DNA of 64,000 nucleotides from assembly GCF_001418135.1 (NCBI RefSeq), contig NZ_LIPQ01000101.1, positions 1-64,000 on the forward strand, read 5' to 3'. The DNA comes from Streptomyces aureus (lineage in GTDB: Bacteria > Actinomycetota > Actinomycetes > Streptomycetales > Streptomycetaceae). Shown piece by piece: positions 56,701 to 64,000 of this stretch (position 1 is the stretch's first letter; every line of letters starts with the position of its first letter). Under the pieces are notes generated by a model. That model was not told the origin of the DNA, made no database searches, and saw only the letters and a program-made list of their open reading frames with translations. Made by a program: the position numbers and the translations under genes.

Positions 56701-58054
56701 CAACGACGCGCACACCGTCCAGGTCCGCCAGGGGGCTGAGTATCCGTTCCGCGATCAGCAGAGGTAGGTGCGCCTCGTCGAGCGCGTCCGCCAGTAGCGT
56801 GAAGCGGACGTCGGCGTCGGCCCTGGAGAGCTGTTCGCCGGCGCCTCTGCCGACCGCGCGAAAGCGCTCGACCAGCCAGGCACACTGTTCGCCGATCGCC
56901 GCGTCGGGCGGAATGCCGAGCCCGGCCGAGTCCGCAATACGCTGCACCACAGTCCGGGGCGTCGCCCCCGTCAGGTGAAGGACCGAGTCGAAGACGTCGT
57001 AGGGAGGGACGCTGCCCTCGGGAAGGGGGCCGAGCTTCTGATGCTCAATCAGAATATCGGCGAGCTCACGACGGGAGTGCACCACGATGTGCCCCAGAAG
57101 CGCCGACTTACCCGACCCCGCCGCTCCGGTGACGACGAGCATCCCTCCTTCCGCGCTGTCGAGCCATGCGAGGATCCGGCGGCGCTCTTCCTCACGGCCT
57201 TCGAAGTACCAGTTCTGTTCCCCCAGTTCGGCACCACTGGCCTTGGGGATGAAGTGGAGACGCTCGTCGTCCGTGAGGTTGTCGAGGACCTTCTCGATGT
57301 CGGTCACGGTGTCCAGGGACGCCTGCATGCGGCCCGCCAGCGTGGGCACGGCGCGGCGCAGAGCGGCACCACCGTCACCCGGACGCAGGTGGACAGAACA
57401 GCCGCTCAGGTTCCGCTGGAGCTCTCTGGCGAGGTCGTAGAAGTCGATCGTGTCCTCGGTGCGGAAGGTGCTCGTCAGAACGGTGTTCAGTACCCTCCGG
57501 AAAGCGCCGAGGACGGTGCTCCCCTCCGCGGCCGTCGCAATCAGCAGGTAGTCGCGCGCTTCCTTGTCATCCAGAGCCTTGGACTGCATCCGATCCACGA
57601 AGTCACTGGAGGAGCACGCATCGATGATCACGATGGCCCAGCCGGCGTCGACCTGACACTGCCGCGCTTTGAGGGACTGCAGCAGGTCCTCGGGCCCGAT
57701 GCCGTTCTGAGTCAGTTCCGCGGGGCTGAGGGCGTGGGCGAGCAACGTCGTGGGACCCCCGTTGCTCCACCCATGACCGACCCAGTACAGGACTGTGTCA
57801 CCAGTGACGTGGGAGGCCGACCACTCTTCAAGTCGTTGCTTTACAGCGCCGACGTCTCGTTTCTCCGCGGGGACTGCCCAGGGGTCGACGCGAGCACCGA
57901 ACGGTTCCAGCAGCGCGGCAACGGCCGCCACCTCCGGCTCCGTCTCCAGATGGTCATGGTGAACATACACACCGATGTCGACCGGAAAGAACTGCAGCGC
58001 CCCCGAGGCGTTCCCGCTGTCCGAAACAGTCACCATCGGCCGCGTCTCAGTCAT
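53777..58054 (-). CDS. caspase-like/NACHT/WD40 protein
   Basis: A 1425-residue protein. A caspase-like peptidase domain fills about residues 15-190, with the histidine in YWVGHG (about 91-94) and cysteine in DACSSS (about 145). A NACHT/STAND ATPase follows, with P-loop GAAGSGKS (about 302-309). The C-terminal ~600 residues are WD40 repeats (about 800-1415, many ending in VRLWD or IRIWD). The layout is that of NLR-like immune proteins: repeat sensor, ATPase switch, protease output. I chose ATG 58054; its ATGACTGA overlaps the lipase stop by 8 bp, so the two are coupled. The likely outcome is proteolysis on sensing infection, perhaps of the lipase. Signal and substrate are unknown. Confidence 0.85.
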   Translation of the reverse strand: MTETRPMVTVSDSGNASGALQFFPVDIGVYVHHDHLETEPEVAAVAALLEPFGARVDPWAVPAEKRDVGAVKQRLEEWSASHVTGDTVLYWVGHGWSNGGPTTLLAHALSPAELTQNGIGPEDLLQSLKARQCQVDAGWAIVIIDACSSSDFVDRMQSKALDDKEARDYLLIATAAEGSTVLGAFRRVLNTVLTSTFRTEDTIDFYDLARELQRNLSGCSVHLRPGDGGAALRRAVPTLAGRMQASLDTVTDIEKVLDNLTDDERLHFIPKASGAELGEQNWYFEGREEERRRILAWLDSAEGGMLVVTGAAGSGKSALLGHIVVHSRRELADILIEHQKLGPLPEGSVPPYDVFDSVLHLTGATPRTVVQRIADSAGLGIPPDAAIGEQCAWLVERFRAVGRGAGEQLSRADADVRFTLLADALDEAHLPLLIAERILSPLADLDGVRVVVGTRRSTAEGPDLPAFDDADLMEALGTDRNGNRETLSVVRDPAAMRQYIRNRLHAARARLGVEPSQIDRTAEALSDLDREFLYGRLAVHEIISTPDLAADPTPLLACDHRQLFARAVERLSEKIPCNRLLLEALALTQGRGLPIADGVWAGIATALADSPDIAVTDDDITELTDTAAPYLMLDTESGQSVYRLAHRTFSEHFTRTVPPSAHDDRHRRITEYLVEPPSPVLDQRPNPYVVNHLPTHAGLAGPDGWQVLADRPQLLDRLSPSAVVASVMLRALGRFELPPPVAGVLFAWEQLATVDSRDRRGLRELASLRCTQESVVQRFGRRTSDPDSAWSVRWGQLKGHAPHLRLTGHRGSVQTVVAFTDASGRVLLASGSDDGTVRFWDPARGEAVGDPVTLHDAAVQSIEAFTGPKGRTLLATGGADGTVRIWDPIRGEAVGEPLTAHDDWVHSVAAFEDANKQTLLATGGGDGTLRVWEPLTGRELAVGGLDEPGTEWDPDTGRETDVLVGTGHDGDVYSVVAFGSLDDQDRHVLLATAGNDGTLRIWNPVTGEEITDPLTGHEGAVFSVAAFVGREGQTLLASGGEDGTIRIWDPDTGRQTREPLTGHMEPVLAVGTLVESGEDGVRTLLVTAGADNSVRLWDPAGGQPVTALLAGHEDWVRAVTPVPPLSGAYPLLATSGDDHTLRIWAPLSGRLAGVPFHDAATTTRALTSFTGEEEQTLIAAVGADAVLRVFDPAEGEQVDVLPTERDGDVLAVTAVRVDRGDGKRLAFATGGEDGVVRLWDLGTGEKAGELVTDHAGGVQALSAFVGFGGRSFLATGGEDGVVRLWDPGTGEKTGELVTDHAGGIRALSAFVGLGGQSLLATAGADGVARRWNVMTGEAVGKSITHPDLTAIESYRLPDHEAMLVTGDNNGTVRFWNSETGAEALSIPLGLPVHDVAFVDGDLALATTEGLVQVSLEAGSNLTGKP
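54095..54370 (-). repeat. tandem 138-bp repeat within the WD40 domain
   Basis: Two direct units of exactly 138 bp (46 codons) at 54095-54232 and 54233-54370 encode successive WD40 blades starting GELVTDHAGG. The last ~80 bp of each unit are nearly identical in DNA, much closer than the other blades. This points to recent duplication or gene conversion. Confidence 0.7.
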
Positions 58055-59528
58055 CCTTGGGATCGACTGCCAGGACGAGCTGTGTGACGGGTGAGTTGCC
58101 TCCGGATTTGGCCTTGATCCGGTACAGACCGGGTGCGGGCAGGGTGACTTGGGCGCCGAGTTCACCATCGATTCGGTGGAGGCCCGCCCTGGCAATCTGC
58201 TGATCGGTTGCCGCGTTGTGGACGGTGCATCGCGTCCCAGCGTTCGCAGGCCGCCCCGAGTCCGGCGCGGAACGCACCCGCAGCAACCAAGGGCGACCTG
58301 CCACGACATAGTCGGGAACATCCAGGCCGATGTGACCGTCACCCAGTGCGGGACCACGGTTGTGGTCGTACTCGGTGAGCACGGCTCGCACATACTCGAC
58401 GGCGGCGCTGTCCTTGGCCAGGCCGCCATGCTGCAACGGGAGTCCTACAGGCTCGTTCGCGGCGAGGTGGGCCGCGTCCCGGTAGACGGTGCCGTCGCCT
58501 GCCCGGTCACGGCGGATGGGGATGCGGTCACCGTCGCGGGCCAGTTCACCGTCTCCGTTACGCTCGAACGCGACGTACTGCTTGTGCACCACCCCAGCGT
58601 CGAGACGCAGACTCTGCGCCGTCGGCTGGGCCACGCCGACGAGCGCGCGGTGCCCTTGGAGGGCGGGCGCCCGTTCACGCATGCGTTGCTGGAACAATTG
58701 GGCCTCACGGGCGAGTTCTACGTCACCACCCAAGGCTGCCACGTCGGCCGGGCCCAGGCGGTGCACGTCAGTCCCCGCGTCGACGCAGCGGTAGTCCGGC
58801 AGCAGGTCGTGCACGCCGGGCAGTGTCGCCGACAGGGCCTGCATCCGGCGTCGCAGCCGGGCGGGCAGACGGCCGGAGCGGTCGCCGTTGAGGATGACGG
58901 CCGCCTTGACCGAACCAAGGAACGGCGTGCCGAGGGTGACCACGGCTCTGGTGTCAGGGGCCAGGTCGCTGCCCTGGGACACGGCGTGGGCGAAGGCGGC
59001 CCGGGTGACCAGGCCGCCCATGGAATGGGCGACGAACACCAGGCGGGCCTCGCGCCCGTCCGGATGCCGACGGCGTGCCCGATCGTGCTCCTCACTGGCG
59101 CGCCACCGGATCAGGTGACGATGGGCGGCTTCCGCCAGCAGTGCGCCGTTGACGGCGACGGGTAGCCGCCAGTCGTACGGGAACTCGAGTACGGCCTTCG
59201 GGTCAGCGACCGTCCGCTCGATGGCGGCGAGCAGGGCGCTGTAGGGCTCGAGCCCTTTCAGGAACGGCGCCCAGACGGGAAAGCGCAGCAGCCCGGTGGC
59301 TTCCACCCGGCCGTACTTGCCGGACCGCTCGTCCTCGTCCATGTGCAACGGGTGCGTCCCGTCGTCACGCAGCCAGGCACCCAGCCACCGAGGATCACGC
59401 AGACCCCACACCGAGTGCCCTGTGACGGTGTCGCGCAGCGCACTGCCCATGATCCCCGGCACCACGACCACGGCGTCATGAGTGACATCAGGTGACACGC
59501 CGGTGCGCTCGTTCCCCCCAAACATCAT
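58047..59528 (-). CDS. LCAT-like alpha/beta-hydrolase (lipase/acyltransferase) with C-terminal beta domain
   Basis: A 493-residue protein. The N terminus has VVVVPGIMGSALRD, the oxyanion-hole strand of lecithin-cholesterol-acyltransferase-like lipases. The triad is visible: nucleophile serine in AHSMGG (about 166), aspartate in AGDGTV (about 343) and histidine in LQHGG (about 363). Residues about 395-493 resemble a beta-sandwich (APGLYRIKAKSGG). There is no signal peptide, so it stays in the cell and could attack the host membrane. It overlaps the caspase-like gene and lies upstream in the same operon. ATG 59528 has a poor ribosome binding site; GTG at about 59494, after GGGGGG, is an alternative start. 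Confidence 0.78.
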   Translation of the reverse strand: MMFGGNERTGVSPDVTHDAVVVVPGIMGSALRDTVTGHSVWGLRDPRWLGAWLRDDGTHPLHMDEDERSGKYGRVEATGLLRFPVWAPFLKGLEPYSALLAAIERTVADPKAVLEFPYDWRLPVAVNGALLAEAAHRHLIRWRASEEHDRARRRHPDGREARLVFVAHSMGGLVTRAAFAHAVSQGSDLAPDTRAVVTLGTPFLGSVKAAVILNGDRSGRLPARLRRRMQALSATLPGVHDLLPDYRCVDAGTDVHRLGPADVAALGGDVELAREAQLFQQRMRERAPALQGHRALVGVAQPTAQSLRLDAGVVHKQYVAFERNGDGELARDGDRIPIRRDRAGDGTVYRDAAHLAANEPVGLPLQHGGLAKDSAAVEYVRAVLTEYDHNRGPALGDGHIGLDVPDYVVAGRPWLLRVRSAPDSGRPANAGTRCTVHNAATDQQIARAGLHRIDGELGAQVTLPAPGLYRIKAKSGGNSPVTQLVLAVDPKDD

Positions 59529-59671
59529 GCAGGAACGATATCCGGCAGACGCCGTGTGGAGGAGCGGAAACCCAAGGACCACCGCCGCCGACGAGAGGCA
59601 GCGGCGGCACTCACCCGCGCCTTCAACTCGGTTCGCAGGAAGCGGGCCGAGTAGCACCGGGCGTACACCAG

Positions 59672-60095
59672 TTACTCAACGGCCTGGCGGACCTGGATAC
59701 CGAGGGCCTCGGTGACCTCATCGCCCGCGTCGAGGTTCTTCTTCAGCAGCCCAACCAGGGTCTCGGACTCGTCGTACTCGAAGAATCGGCGGCGCAGGAG
59801 AGAGGCGAAAGCGCGGACAACGTTGCGTTCGGCGGCCTCGTTCCAGCCGATGTCAAGGACGTGTCGGCCAGGCTCGACCTCCCAAATGACGGAGAGGGTG
59901 TCGCCGAACCGTCCGTCGGCGACGGGCTGGAGGTGGATGAGCGTCGCGGCGCGGCCGTCGGAGGCCGGGCGGGGTCCACCCAGGCGACGACCCAGCTCTG
60001 ACCCCGTACTTCGACGAGCTCACCATCCCGGGGCAGTCGCTCCTCCGGAACCGCCGCGCCCCCCACTCGCCGTGAGCCGCGGATGCCACGGCCGA
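59672..60095 (-). pseudogene. scar of a second DISARM locus: drmD start joined to mid-drmMI
   Basis: On the minus strand, GELVEVRGQSWVVA and then, after a frameshift, FGDTLSVIWEVEPG match the DrmD N terminus (residues about 20-75). The reading runs straight into WNEAAERNVVRAF and FFEYDESETLVGLL and ends ...GIQVRQAVE-stop, matching DrmMI residues about 225-285. A drmD-to-drmMI deletion of roughly 3.7 kb and a frameshift remain. It is inverted relative to the intact locus and its similarity to that locus is high but not identical, so it came from a related, not duplicated, copy. It is not functional. Confidence 0.8.
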
Positions 60096-60436
60096 TGCCG
60101 ACCCGGACATCGGCGCAGCCCCTGGACTGCGCCACGTCCCTGAGCCGCAAGACGACCGGGAACCGCTGTCGCTATTCGATGCGACGTCAGGCTGATCGCG
60201 CTGGAGGTGTCCCGGGACTCGATGAAGTCGCTAAGGTCCGCGCCGGGCTACGGGCGGTGATCGAACGCCGCTTACCGAAGGCAGGGCCGTGGGTCGTGGC
60301 CACGCGCTGACGCATTGGCCTGCCGCCACCTGCGGCATCTCCGCCACAAGACGTCCGCCGCGTTGATGGCAGTCACACGCTCACGGAAAATGAGCCTGCG
60401 ATGGGTGCCTCTCCGGGATGAAAACCCCGCAGGACG

Positions 60437-60454
60437 AGCGTCATCTGAGCGTCA
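60437..60454 (+). repeat. AGCGTCA iteron pair, right junction
   Basis: AGCGTCA at 60437 and 60448, spaced 11 nt, about 150 bp from the intact methyltransferase stop. It has the same motif, orientation and spacing as the pair at 10936/10947. Confidence 0.6.
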
Positions 60455-60517
60455 ACATTCCGAGAAGTGGATGACACCGCTGCCGGCCCGGTCACCGCTG
60501 CAGCGTGAAGTCGCAGG

Positions 60518-60590
60518 TCAGACCTCCTCTAATGGACAGGCTGTCCGCTCGAACCGTTGCACAACCGGAAACAGGTCGAGCGGCCCGACC
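60518..60590 (-). repeat. possible diverged attachment copy C2
   Basis: The minus strand reads GPLDLFPVVQRFERTACP, then LEEV and a stop. LDLFP and the position of the stop recall the DLFPMTHHVECVAILEP end of the intact gene, which lies just to the right. The match is weak, so this is tentative. Confidence 0.3.
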
Positions 60591-60599
60591 ATCTGTAAA

Positions 60600-60680
60600 A
60601 CCCCAGGTCAGGCGTCCTTCTTCACCGGCTCCAGAATCGCCACGCACTCCACGTGGTGGGTCATCGGGAACAGGTCGAAG
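60600..60680 (-). repeat. attachment-site copy C, 3' end of the intact methyltransferase gene
   Basis: The 21-bp block starting CAGGTCAGGCGTCC and the CACGTGGTG block are shared with remnant B at 10788-10870. This copy is joined to the complete gene, so it is the functional 3' end that the island restored or left intact. Confidence 0.8.
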
Positions 60681-61936
60681 GCCCTCAGCGTCCGGACCTT
60701 GTAGCCGCGGTCCGCGAAGTACGCCAGGTCTCGGGCCAGGGCTGCCGGGTCGCAGGCCACGTAGGCGATGCGGCGGGCGCCGAGGCCTGCGAGGTGGTGG
60801 ACCGTCTGCTTGCCGGCGCCGGCGCGCGGGGGGTCCAGGACGATGAGGTCGACCTCCGTGATGCCCGTGCGCGGGAGGACCGACTCGACCTTGCCCTGTT
60901 CGACGCGGACGCGCGGGAAGGCCGCCAGGTTGTGGCGGGCGTCCTCGACCGCGCGCTTGCCCGACTCGATGCCGAGGACCGCGCCCTGCTCGCCGACGCG
61001 GTCGGCGATGGCGCCCGCGAAGAGGCCGACGCCGCAGTAGAGGTCGAGGGCCGTTTCGCCCTTGCGGGGGGTGAGGCCCTGCATGACGGCGAGCATCAGG
61101 GTCTGCGCGGCCTTCGGGTGGACCTGCCAGAAGCCGCCGTTGCCGACGCGGTAGGTGCGGTCGTCGGCGCGCTCGCGGACGAAGGCGCGGCCGTGGACGC
61201 GGTGGACTCCGCCGTCCTTCTCGTCGACGCGGAGGACGGAGACCGGCTTGTCCAGTTCGACCAGGGGGAGGCGGCCGCCGGGCTTCGGGGTCAGGATGAC
61301 CTGGCGGTCGTTCGAGCCGGAGGCGGCGATGGCCTCGACCGAGGCCATGTTCTCCCAGTCGCGCTTCTCGATGCCCAGTTCCGAGACGCCCGGCGCCGCG
61401 ATCATGCAGTGGTCGATCACCTCGACCTCGTGCGAGCGGTGCTTGCGCAGGCCCGCGTGGCCGTCCGCGTCGATCGCGTACTGGACGCGGGTCCGCCACT
61501 GCGGGACCTCGCCCTGCGGGAGCTTGTCGCCCTCGGCCGGCATGACGGTGCCGTCCCAGCCGGCCTCCTCGGGGGTCAGGCCGGCGAGCCGCAGGAGCTG
61601 CTCGGCGATGACCTCGCCCTTGAGGCGGCGCTGGGCTCCGGGCTTGGCGTGCTGCCAGTCGCAGCCGCCGCACTTGCCCGGGCCCGCGAAGGGGCACGGG
61701 GCCTCGACGCGGTCCTTGGACGGGTCGAGGATCGTGATCGCGTCCGCGCGCAGGAAGCGGGAGGTCTCCTCGCCCTCGGTGACGCGGGCGACGACCCTCT
61801 CGCCGGGCAGCGCGTGGCGGACGAAGAGGACACGGCCCGCCTCGGTGCGGGCGATGCAGTGGCCTCCGTGCGCGACCGGACCGACCTCGACCTCGTACTC
61901 TTCCCCGACCAACGACGAAACAGGGGTGTTCTGCAT
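60608..61936 (-). CDS. TrmA/RlmCD-family rRNA (uracil-C5) methyltransferase
   Basis: A 442-residue protein. An N-terminal TRAM domain (GEEYEVEVGPVAHGGHCIAR), four cysteines for an Fe-S cluster (CPFAGPGKCGGCDW, plus one later), a SAM loop LDLYCGVGLFAGAI, VLDPPRAGAGK and the catalytic cysteine in YVACDPAAL identify the uracil-5-methyltransferase family that modifies 23S rRNA or tRNA. Its 3' end is the apparent integration target of the island. The gene faces the island and its stop lies inside the repeated block. The ATG at 61936 gives the usual TRAM start. Confidence 0.9.
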   Translation of the reverse strand: MQNTPVSSLVGEEYEVEVGPVAHGGHCIARTEAGRVLFVRHALPGERVVARVTEGEETSRFLRADAITILDPSKDRVEAPCPFAGPGKCGGCDWQHAKPGAQRRLKGEVIAEQLLRLAGLTPEEAGWDGTVMPAEGDKLPQGEVPQWRTRVQYAIDADGHAGLRKHRSHEVEVIDHCMIAAPGVSELGIEKRDWENMASVEAIAASGSNDRQVILTPKPGGRLPLVELDKPVSVLRVDEKDGGVHRVHGRAFVRERADDRTYRVGNGGFWQVHPKAAQTLMLAVMQGLTPRKGETALDLYCGVGLFAGAIADRVGEQGAVLGIESGKRAVEDARHNLAAFPRVRVEQGKVESVLPRTGITEVDLIVLDPPRAGAGKQTVHHLAGLGARRIAYVACDPAALARDLAYFADRGYKVRTLRAFDLFPMTHHVECVAILEPVKKDA

Positions 61937-62043
61937 GGTGGGGAAGCTCCAAGGGGACGCGACGGTGGGCTGCCGTTTGGACGGCAGCCCACCAGTCTAG
62001 TTGTTCTTTTTGAGATGTTCCTTGCGCCCGGTGTTCGGCGGCG

Positions 62044-64000
62044 CTAGTTGTTCTTGGTCGCCGGTTCCTTGTGGCCCTTCTCCACCGGGCCGCGGCGGAC
62101 CGAGCCCGGCGCGTTCCACTCCTGGCGCTTCCTGGCCCGCTTCTTCGCGACCTCGGAGGACCGGAGCTGGTAGGGGACGGAGGTCACCATGACGCCGGGG
62201 GTGAAGAGCAGCCTGCCCTTGAGGCGGAGTGCGGACTGGTTGTGGAGCAGGTGCTCGTACCAGTGCCCGACGACGTACTCCGGGATGTAGACGGAGACGG
62301 CGTCGCGCGGGCTCTCCCGGCGGATGTTCTTGACGTACTCGATCACCGGGCGGGTGATCTCGCGGTACGGCGAGTCGAGGATCTTGAGCGGGACGTTGAT
62401 GCCGCGCCGCTCCCACTCCTCCCTCAGCGCCCTCGTCTCGACCGGGTCGACGTTGACGGTCAGCGCCTCCAGCTCGTTCGCGTGCATGAGCTTGGCGTAG
62501 GCCAGGGCGCGGAGGGTGGGCTTGTGGAGCTTGGAGACGAGGACGATGGAGCGGACCCGGGAGGGGCGTACGTACTCGTCGGGGCGGTCCTCGGCGGCGG
62601 CGATCTCGGCGGCGACCGAGTCGTAGTGCCGGCGGATCGCGGACATCGTCCCGTAGAAGATCACCATGCCGAGCAGGGCGACCCAGGCGCCGTGGGTGAA
62701 CTTGGTGGCGAGGACGACGACGAGGACGAGGCCGGTGAAGAAGGCGCCGAAGGCGTTGATCGCGCGGGAGCGGATCATGTGGCGGCGCTTGGCCGGGTCC
62801 CGCTCGGTCGTCAGGTGCCGGTTCCAGTGCCGGACCATGCCGGTCTGGCTGAGGGTGAAGGAGACGAAGACGCCGACGATGTACAGCTGGATCAGCTTGG
62901 TCGAGTCCGCCCCGTAGACCCAGACGAGCAGGGCGGCGGCACCGGCGAGGAGCACGATGCCGTTGGAGAAGGTGAGGCGGTCGCCGCGGGTGTGCAGCTG
63001 GCGCGGCAGGTACCGGTCCTGGGCGAGGATCGAGCCGAGGAGCGGGAAGCCGTTGTACGCGGTGTTGGCGGCCAGGAAGAGGACGAGCGCGGTGGCTGCG
63101 GCGAGCAGGATGAAGAAGAACGTTCCGTCGCCGAAGACGGCGGCCGCGACCTGGGAGATGACCGGGTCCTGGACATAGCCCTCGCCGACCGGCCGGCCGT
63201 TGACCAGCAGGTCCTGCGCCGGCTTCTCGGCCATCCGGACATCGGTGGCCATGGCCAGGAAGATGATGCCGCAGAACATCGTGACGGCCAGGCCGCCCAT
63301 GAGGGCGAGCGTGGTGGCGGCGTTCCTCGACTTGGGCTTGCGGAAGGCGGGGACACCGTTGGAGATCGCCTCGACGCCGGTGAGCGCGGCACAGCCGGAG
63401 GAGAACGCGCGCAGCAGCAGGAAGACGAGCGCGAAGCCCGCGAGCCCTTCGTGCTCGGGCTTGATCTCGAAGTCGGCGGTGGGCGCCTTCATGGTCTCGT
63501 CGAGGACGATCCCCTTGTACGCGCCCCAGGCGATCATGATGAAGACGCCGGCGACGAAGACGTACGTCGGGATCGCGAAGAGCGAGCCCGACTCCTTCAC
63601 TCCGCGCAGGTTCATCACGGTGAGCAGCACGATCACGCCGACCGCGCAGGCCACCTTGTGCTCGACGACGAAGGGGATCGCGGAGCCGAGGTTCTCGATG
63701 CCCGAGGAGATCGACACGGCGACGGTCAGGACGTAGTCGACGAGCAGGGCGCTCGCGACGGTCAGTCCGGCCTTCGGCCCGAGGTTGGTGTTGGCGACCT
63801 CGTAGTCGCCGCCGCCGCTCGGGTACGCGTGGACGTTCTGCCGGTACGAGGCGACGACCGTGAACATCAGGACGACGACCGCGAGCGCGATCCACGGGCT
63901 GAAGTGGTAGGCCGACAGCCCGGCCACGGACAGAACGAGCAGCACCTCGCCCGGTGCGTACGCCACCGAGGACAGCGGGTCGGAGGCGAAGACGGGGAGG
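62044..64000 (-). CDS. APC-superfamily amino acid permease, 5' end beyond the window
   Basis: At least 651 residues. The reading frame continues through the window edge with FASDPLSSVAYAPGEVLL, the typical first membrane segment of the large APC/KUP-like permeases, so the start codon is outside. Twelve or so membrane helices fill residues 1-450, including SGGGDYEVANTNLGPKAGL. A ~180-residue hydrophilic C-terminal domain follows (about 470-640, with SIVLVSKLHKPTLRALAYAK), probably regulatory and cytosolic. It probably transports amino acids or another cation-coupled substrate. It looks like chromosomal backbone beside the methyltransferase. Confidence 0.85.
   Translation of the reverse strand, partial: LPVFASDPLSSVAYAPGEVLLVLSVAGLSAYHFSPWIALAVVVLMFTVVASYRQNVHAYPSGGGDYEVANTNLGPKAGLTVASALLVDYVLTVAVSISSGIENLGSAIPFVVEHKVACAVGVIVLLTVMNLRGVKESGSLFAIPTYVFVAGVFIMIAWGAYKGIVLDETMKAPTADFEIKPEHEGLAGFALVFLLLRAFSSGCAALTGVEAISNGVPAFRKPKSRNAATTLALMGGLAVTMFCGIIFLAMATDVRMAEKPAQDLLVNGRPVGEGYVQDPVISQVAAAVFGDGTFFFILLAAATALVLFLAANTAYNGFPLLGSILAQDRYLPRQLHTRGDRLTFSNGIVLLAGAAALLVWVYGADSTKLIQLYIVGVFVSFTLSQTGMVRHWNRHLTTERDPAKRRHMIRSRAINAFGAFFTGLVLVVVLATKFTHGAWVALLGMVIFYGTMSAIRRHYDSVAAEIAAAEDRPDEYVRPSRVRSIVLVSKLHKPTLRALAYAKLMHANELEALTVNVDPVETRALREEWERRGINVPLKILDSPYREITRPVIEYVKNIRRESPRDAVSVYIPEYVVGHWYEHLLHNQSALRLKGRLLFTPGVMVTSVPYQLRSSEVAKKRARKRQEWNAPGSVRRGPVEKGHKEPATKNN

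Larger units (their letters stand above)
60096..60607. other. island-edge region left of the methyltransferase gene
   Basis: No supported gene. It includes short remnants such as EPLSLFDATSG-stop near 60140-60200, iterons at 60437-60454 and a possible further methyltransferase-end copy at 60518-60590. Confidence 0.5.

Noticed and set aside
60310-60420. Tyrosine recombinase remnant
   Set aside because: The plus frame has CRHLRHLRHKTSAALMAV, faintly like the HxLRH box, but no catalytic tyrosine region or other motif supports it.
60540-60620. tRNA gene as attachment site
   Set aside because: No cloverleaf or T-loop-like sequence is present; the repeated block is the 3' end of a protein gene.

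Overview
The window is high-GC actinobacterial DNA, most likely a Streptomyces chromosome. The G/C-biased third codon positions, an AfsR/SARP-type regulator, ECF sigma factors with partners, a DUF397/DUF5753/ATPase trio and several soluble Ser/Thr kinases all point that way. The right end (60.6-64 kb) looks like backbone: an rRNA uracil-C5 methyltransferase gene and a truncated APC-family permease. Most of the rest is an accessory island built up against the 3' end of that methyltransferase gene.

Left part (0-10.8 kb): a broken AfsR-like regulator, an orphan ECF sigma factor, a Dps-type miniferritin, an operon of ECF sigma factor, anti-sigma and ABC transporter, and a MerR regulator. Remnants of the methyltransferase 3' end lie at 4.0 kb and 10.8 kb. 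Each follows AGCGTCA-like iterons with the same 9/11-nt spacing, which suggests successive insertions at one attachment site. A decayed aldo/keto reductase fragment marks the second junction.

Main island (11.6-53 kb), the defence core. (a) On the minus strand is a pPIWI-RE locus: a prokaryotic PIWI/Argonaute relative ending in a beta-clamp-binding-like QLSLF, a DinG-type Fe-S helicase, a REase-fold protein, and a fourth Cys-cluster protein that may be a nuclease. (b) Next come a DNA adenine methyltransferase with HTH and HsdS-like ends and three soluble Ser/Thr kinases. (c) A class 1 DISARM system (drmD, drmMI, then drmA, drmB, drmC) is split by a CoiA-like gene, a DUF397/XRE/ATPase regulatory trio and an unknown 526-residue gene. 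(d) A GmrSD-like DUF262/DUF1524 protein fused to an alkyltransferase-like domain is divergent from a ParE-like/UvrD-like helicase fusion.

The most interesting signal is an odd-length palindrome, GTGAAC-N3-GTTCAC and variants. It occurs upstream of the pPIWI-RE operon and kinase 1 (one site between them), the methyltransferase and kinase 2 (one site between them), drmD, the 526-residue gene and drmA, plus one orphan copy at 53.1 kb. This suggests one regulator controls the pPIWI-RE locus, the kinases, the methyltransferase and DISARM as a single composite system, and that the unknown gene belongs to it.

Right part of the island (53-60.6 kb): a caspase-like/NACHT/WD40 protein overlaps an LCAT-like lipase gene by 8 bp, a plausible sensor-effector pair. 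Beyond it lies a scar of a second, inverted DISARM locus in which the start of drmD is joined to the middle of drmMI. AGCGTCA iterons and another possible methyltransferase-end remnant follow. No integrase or transposase gene is visible.
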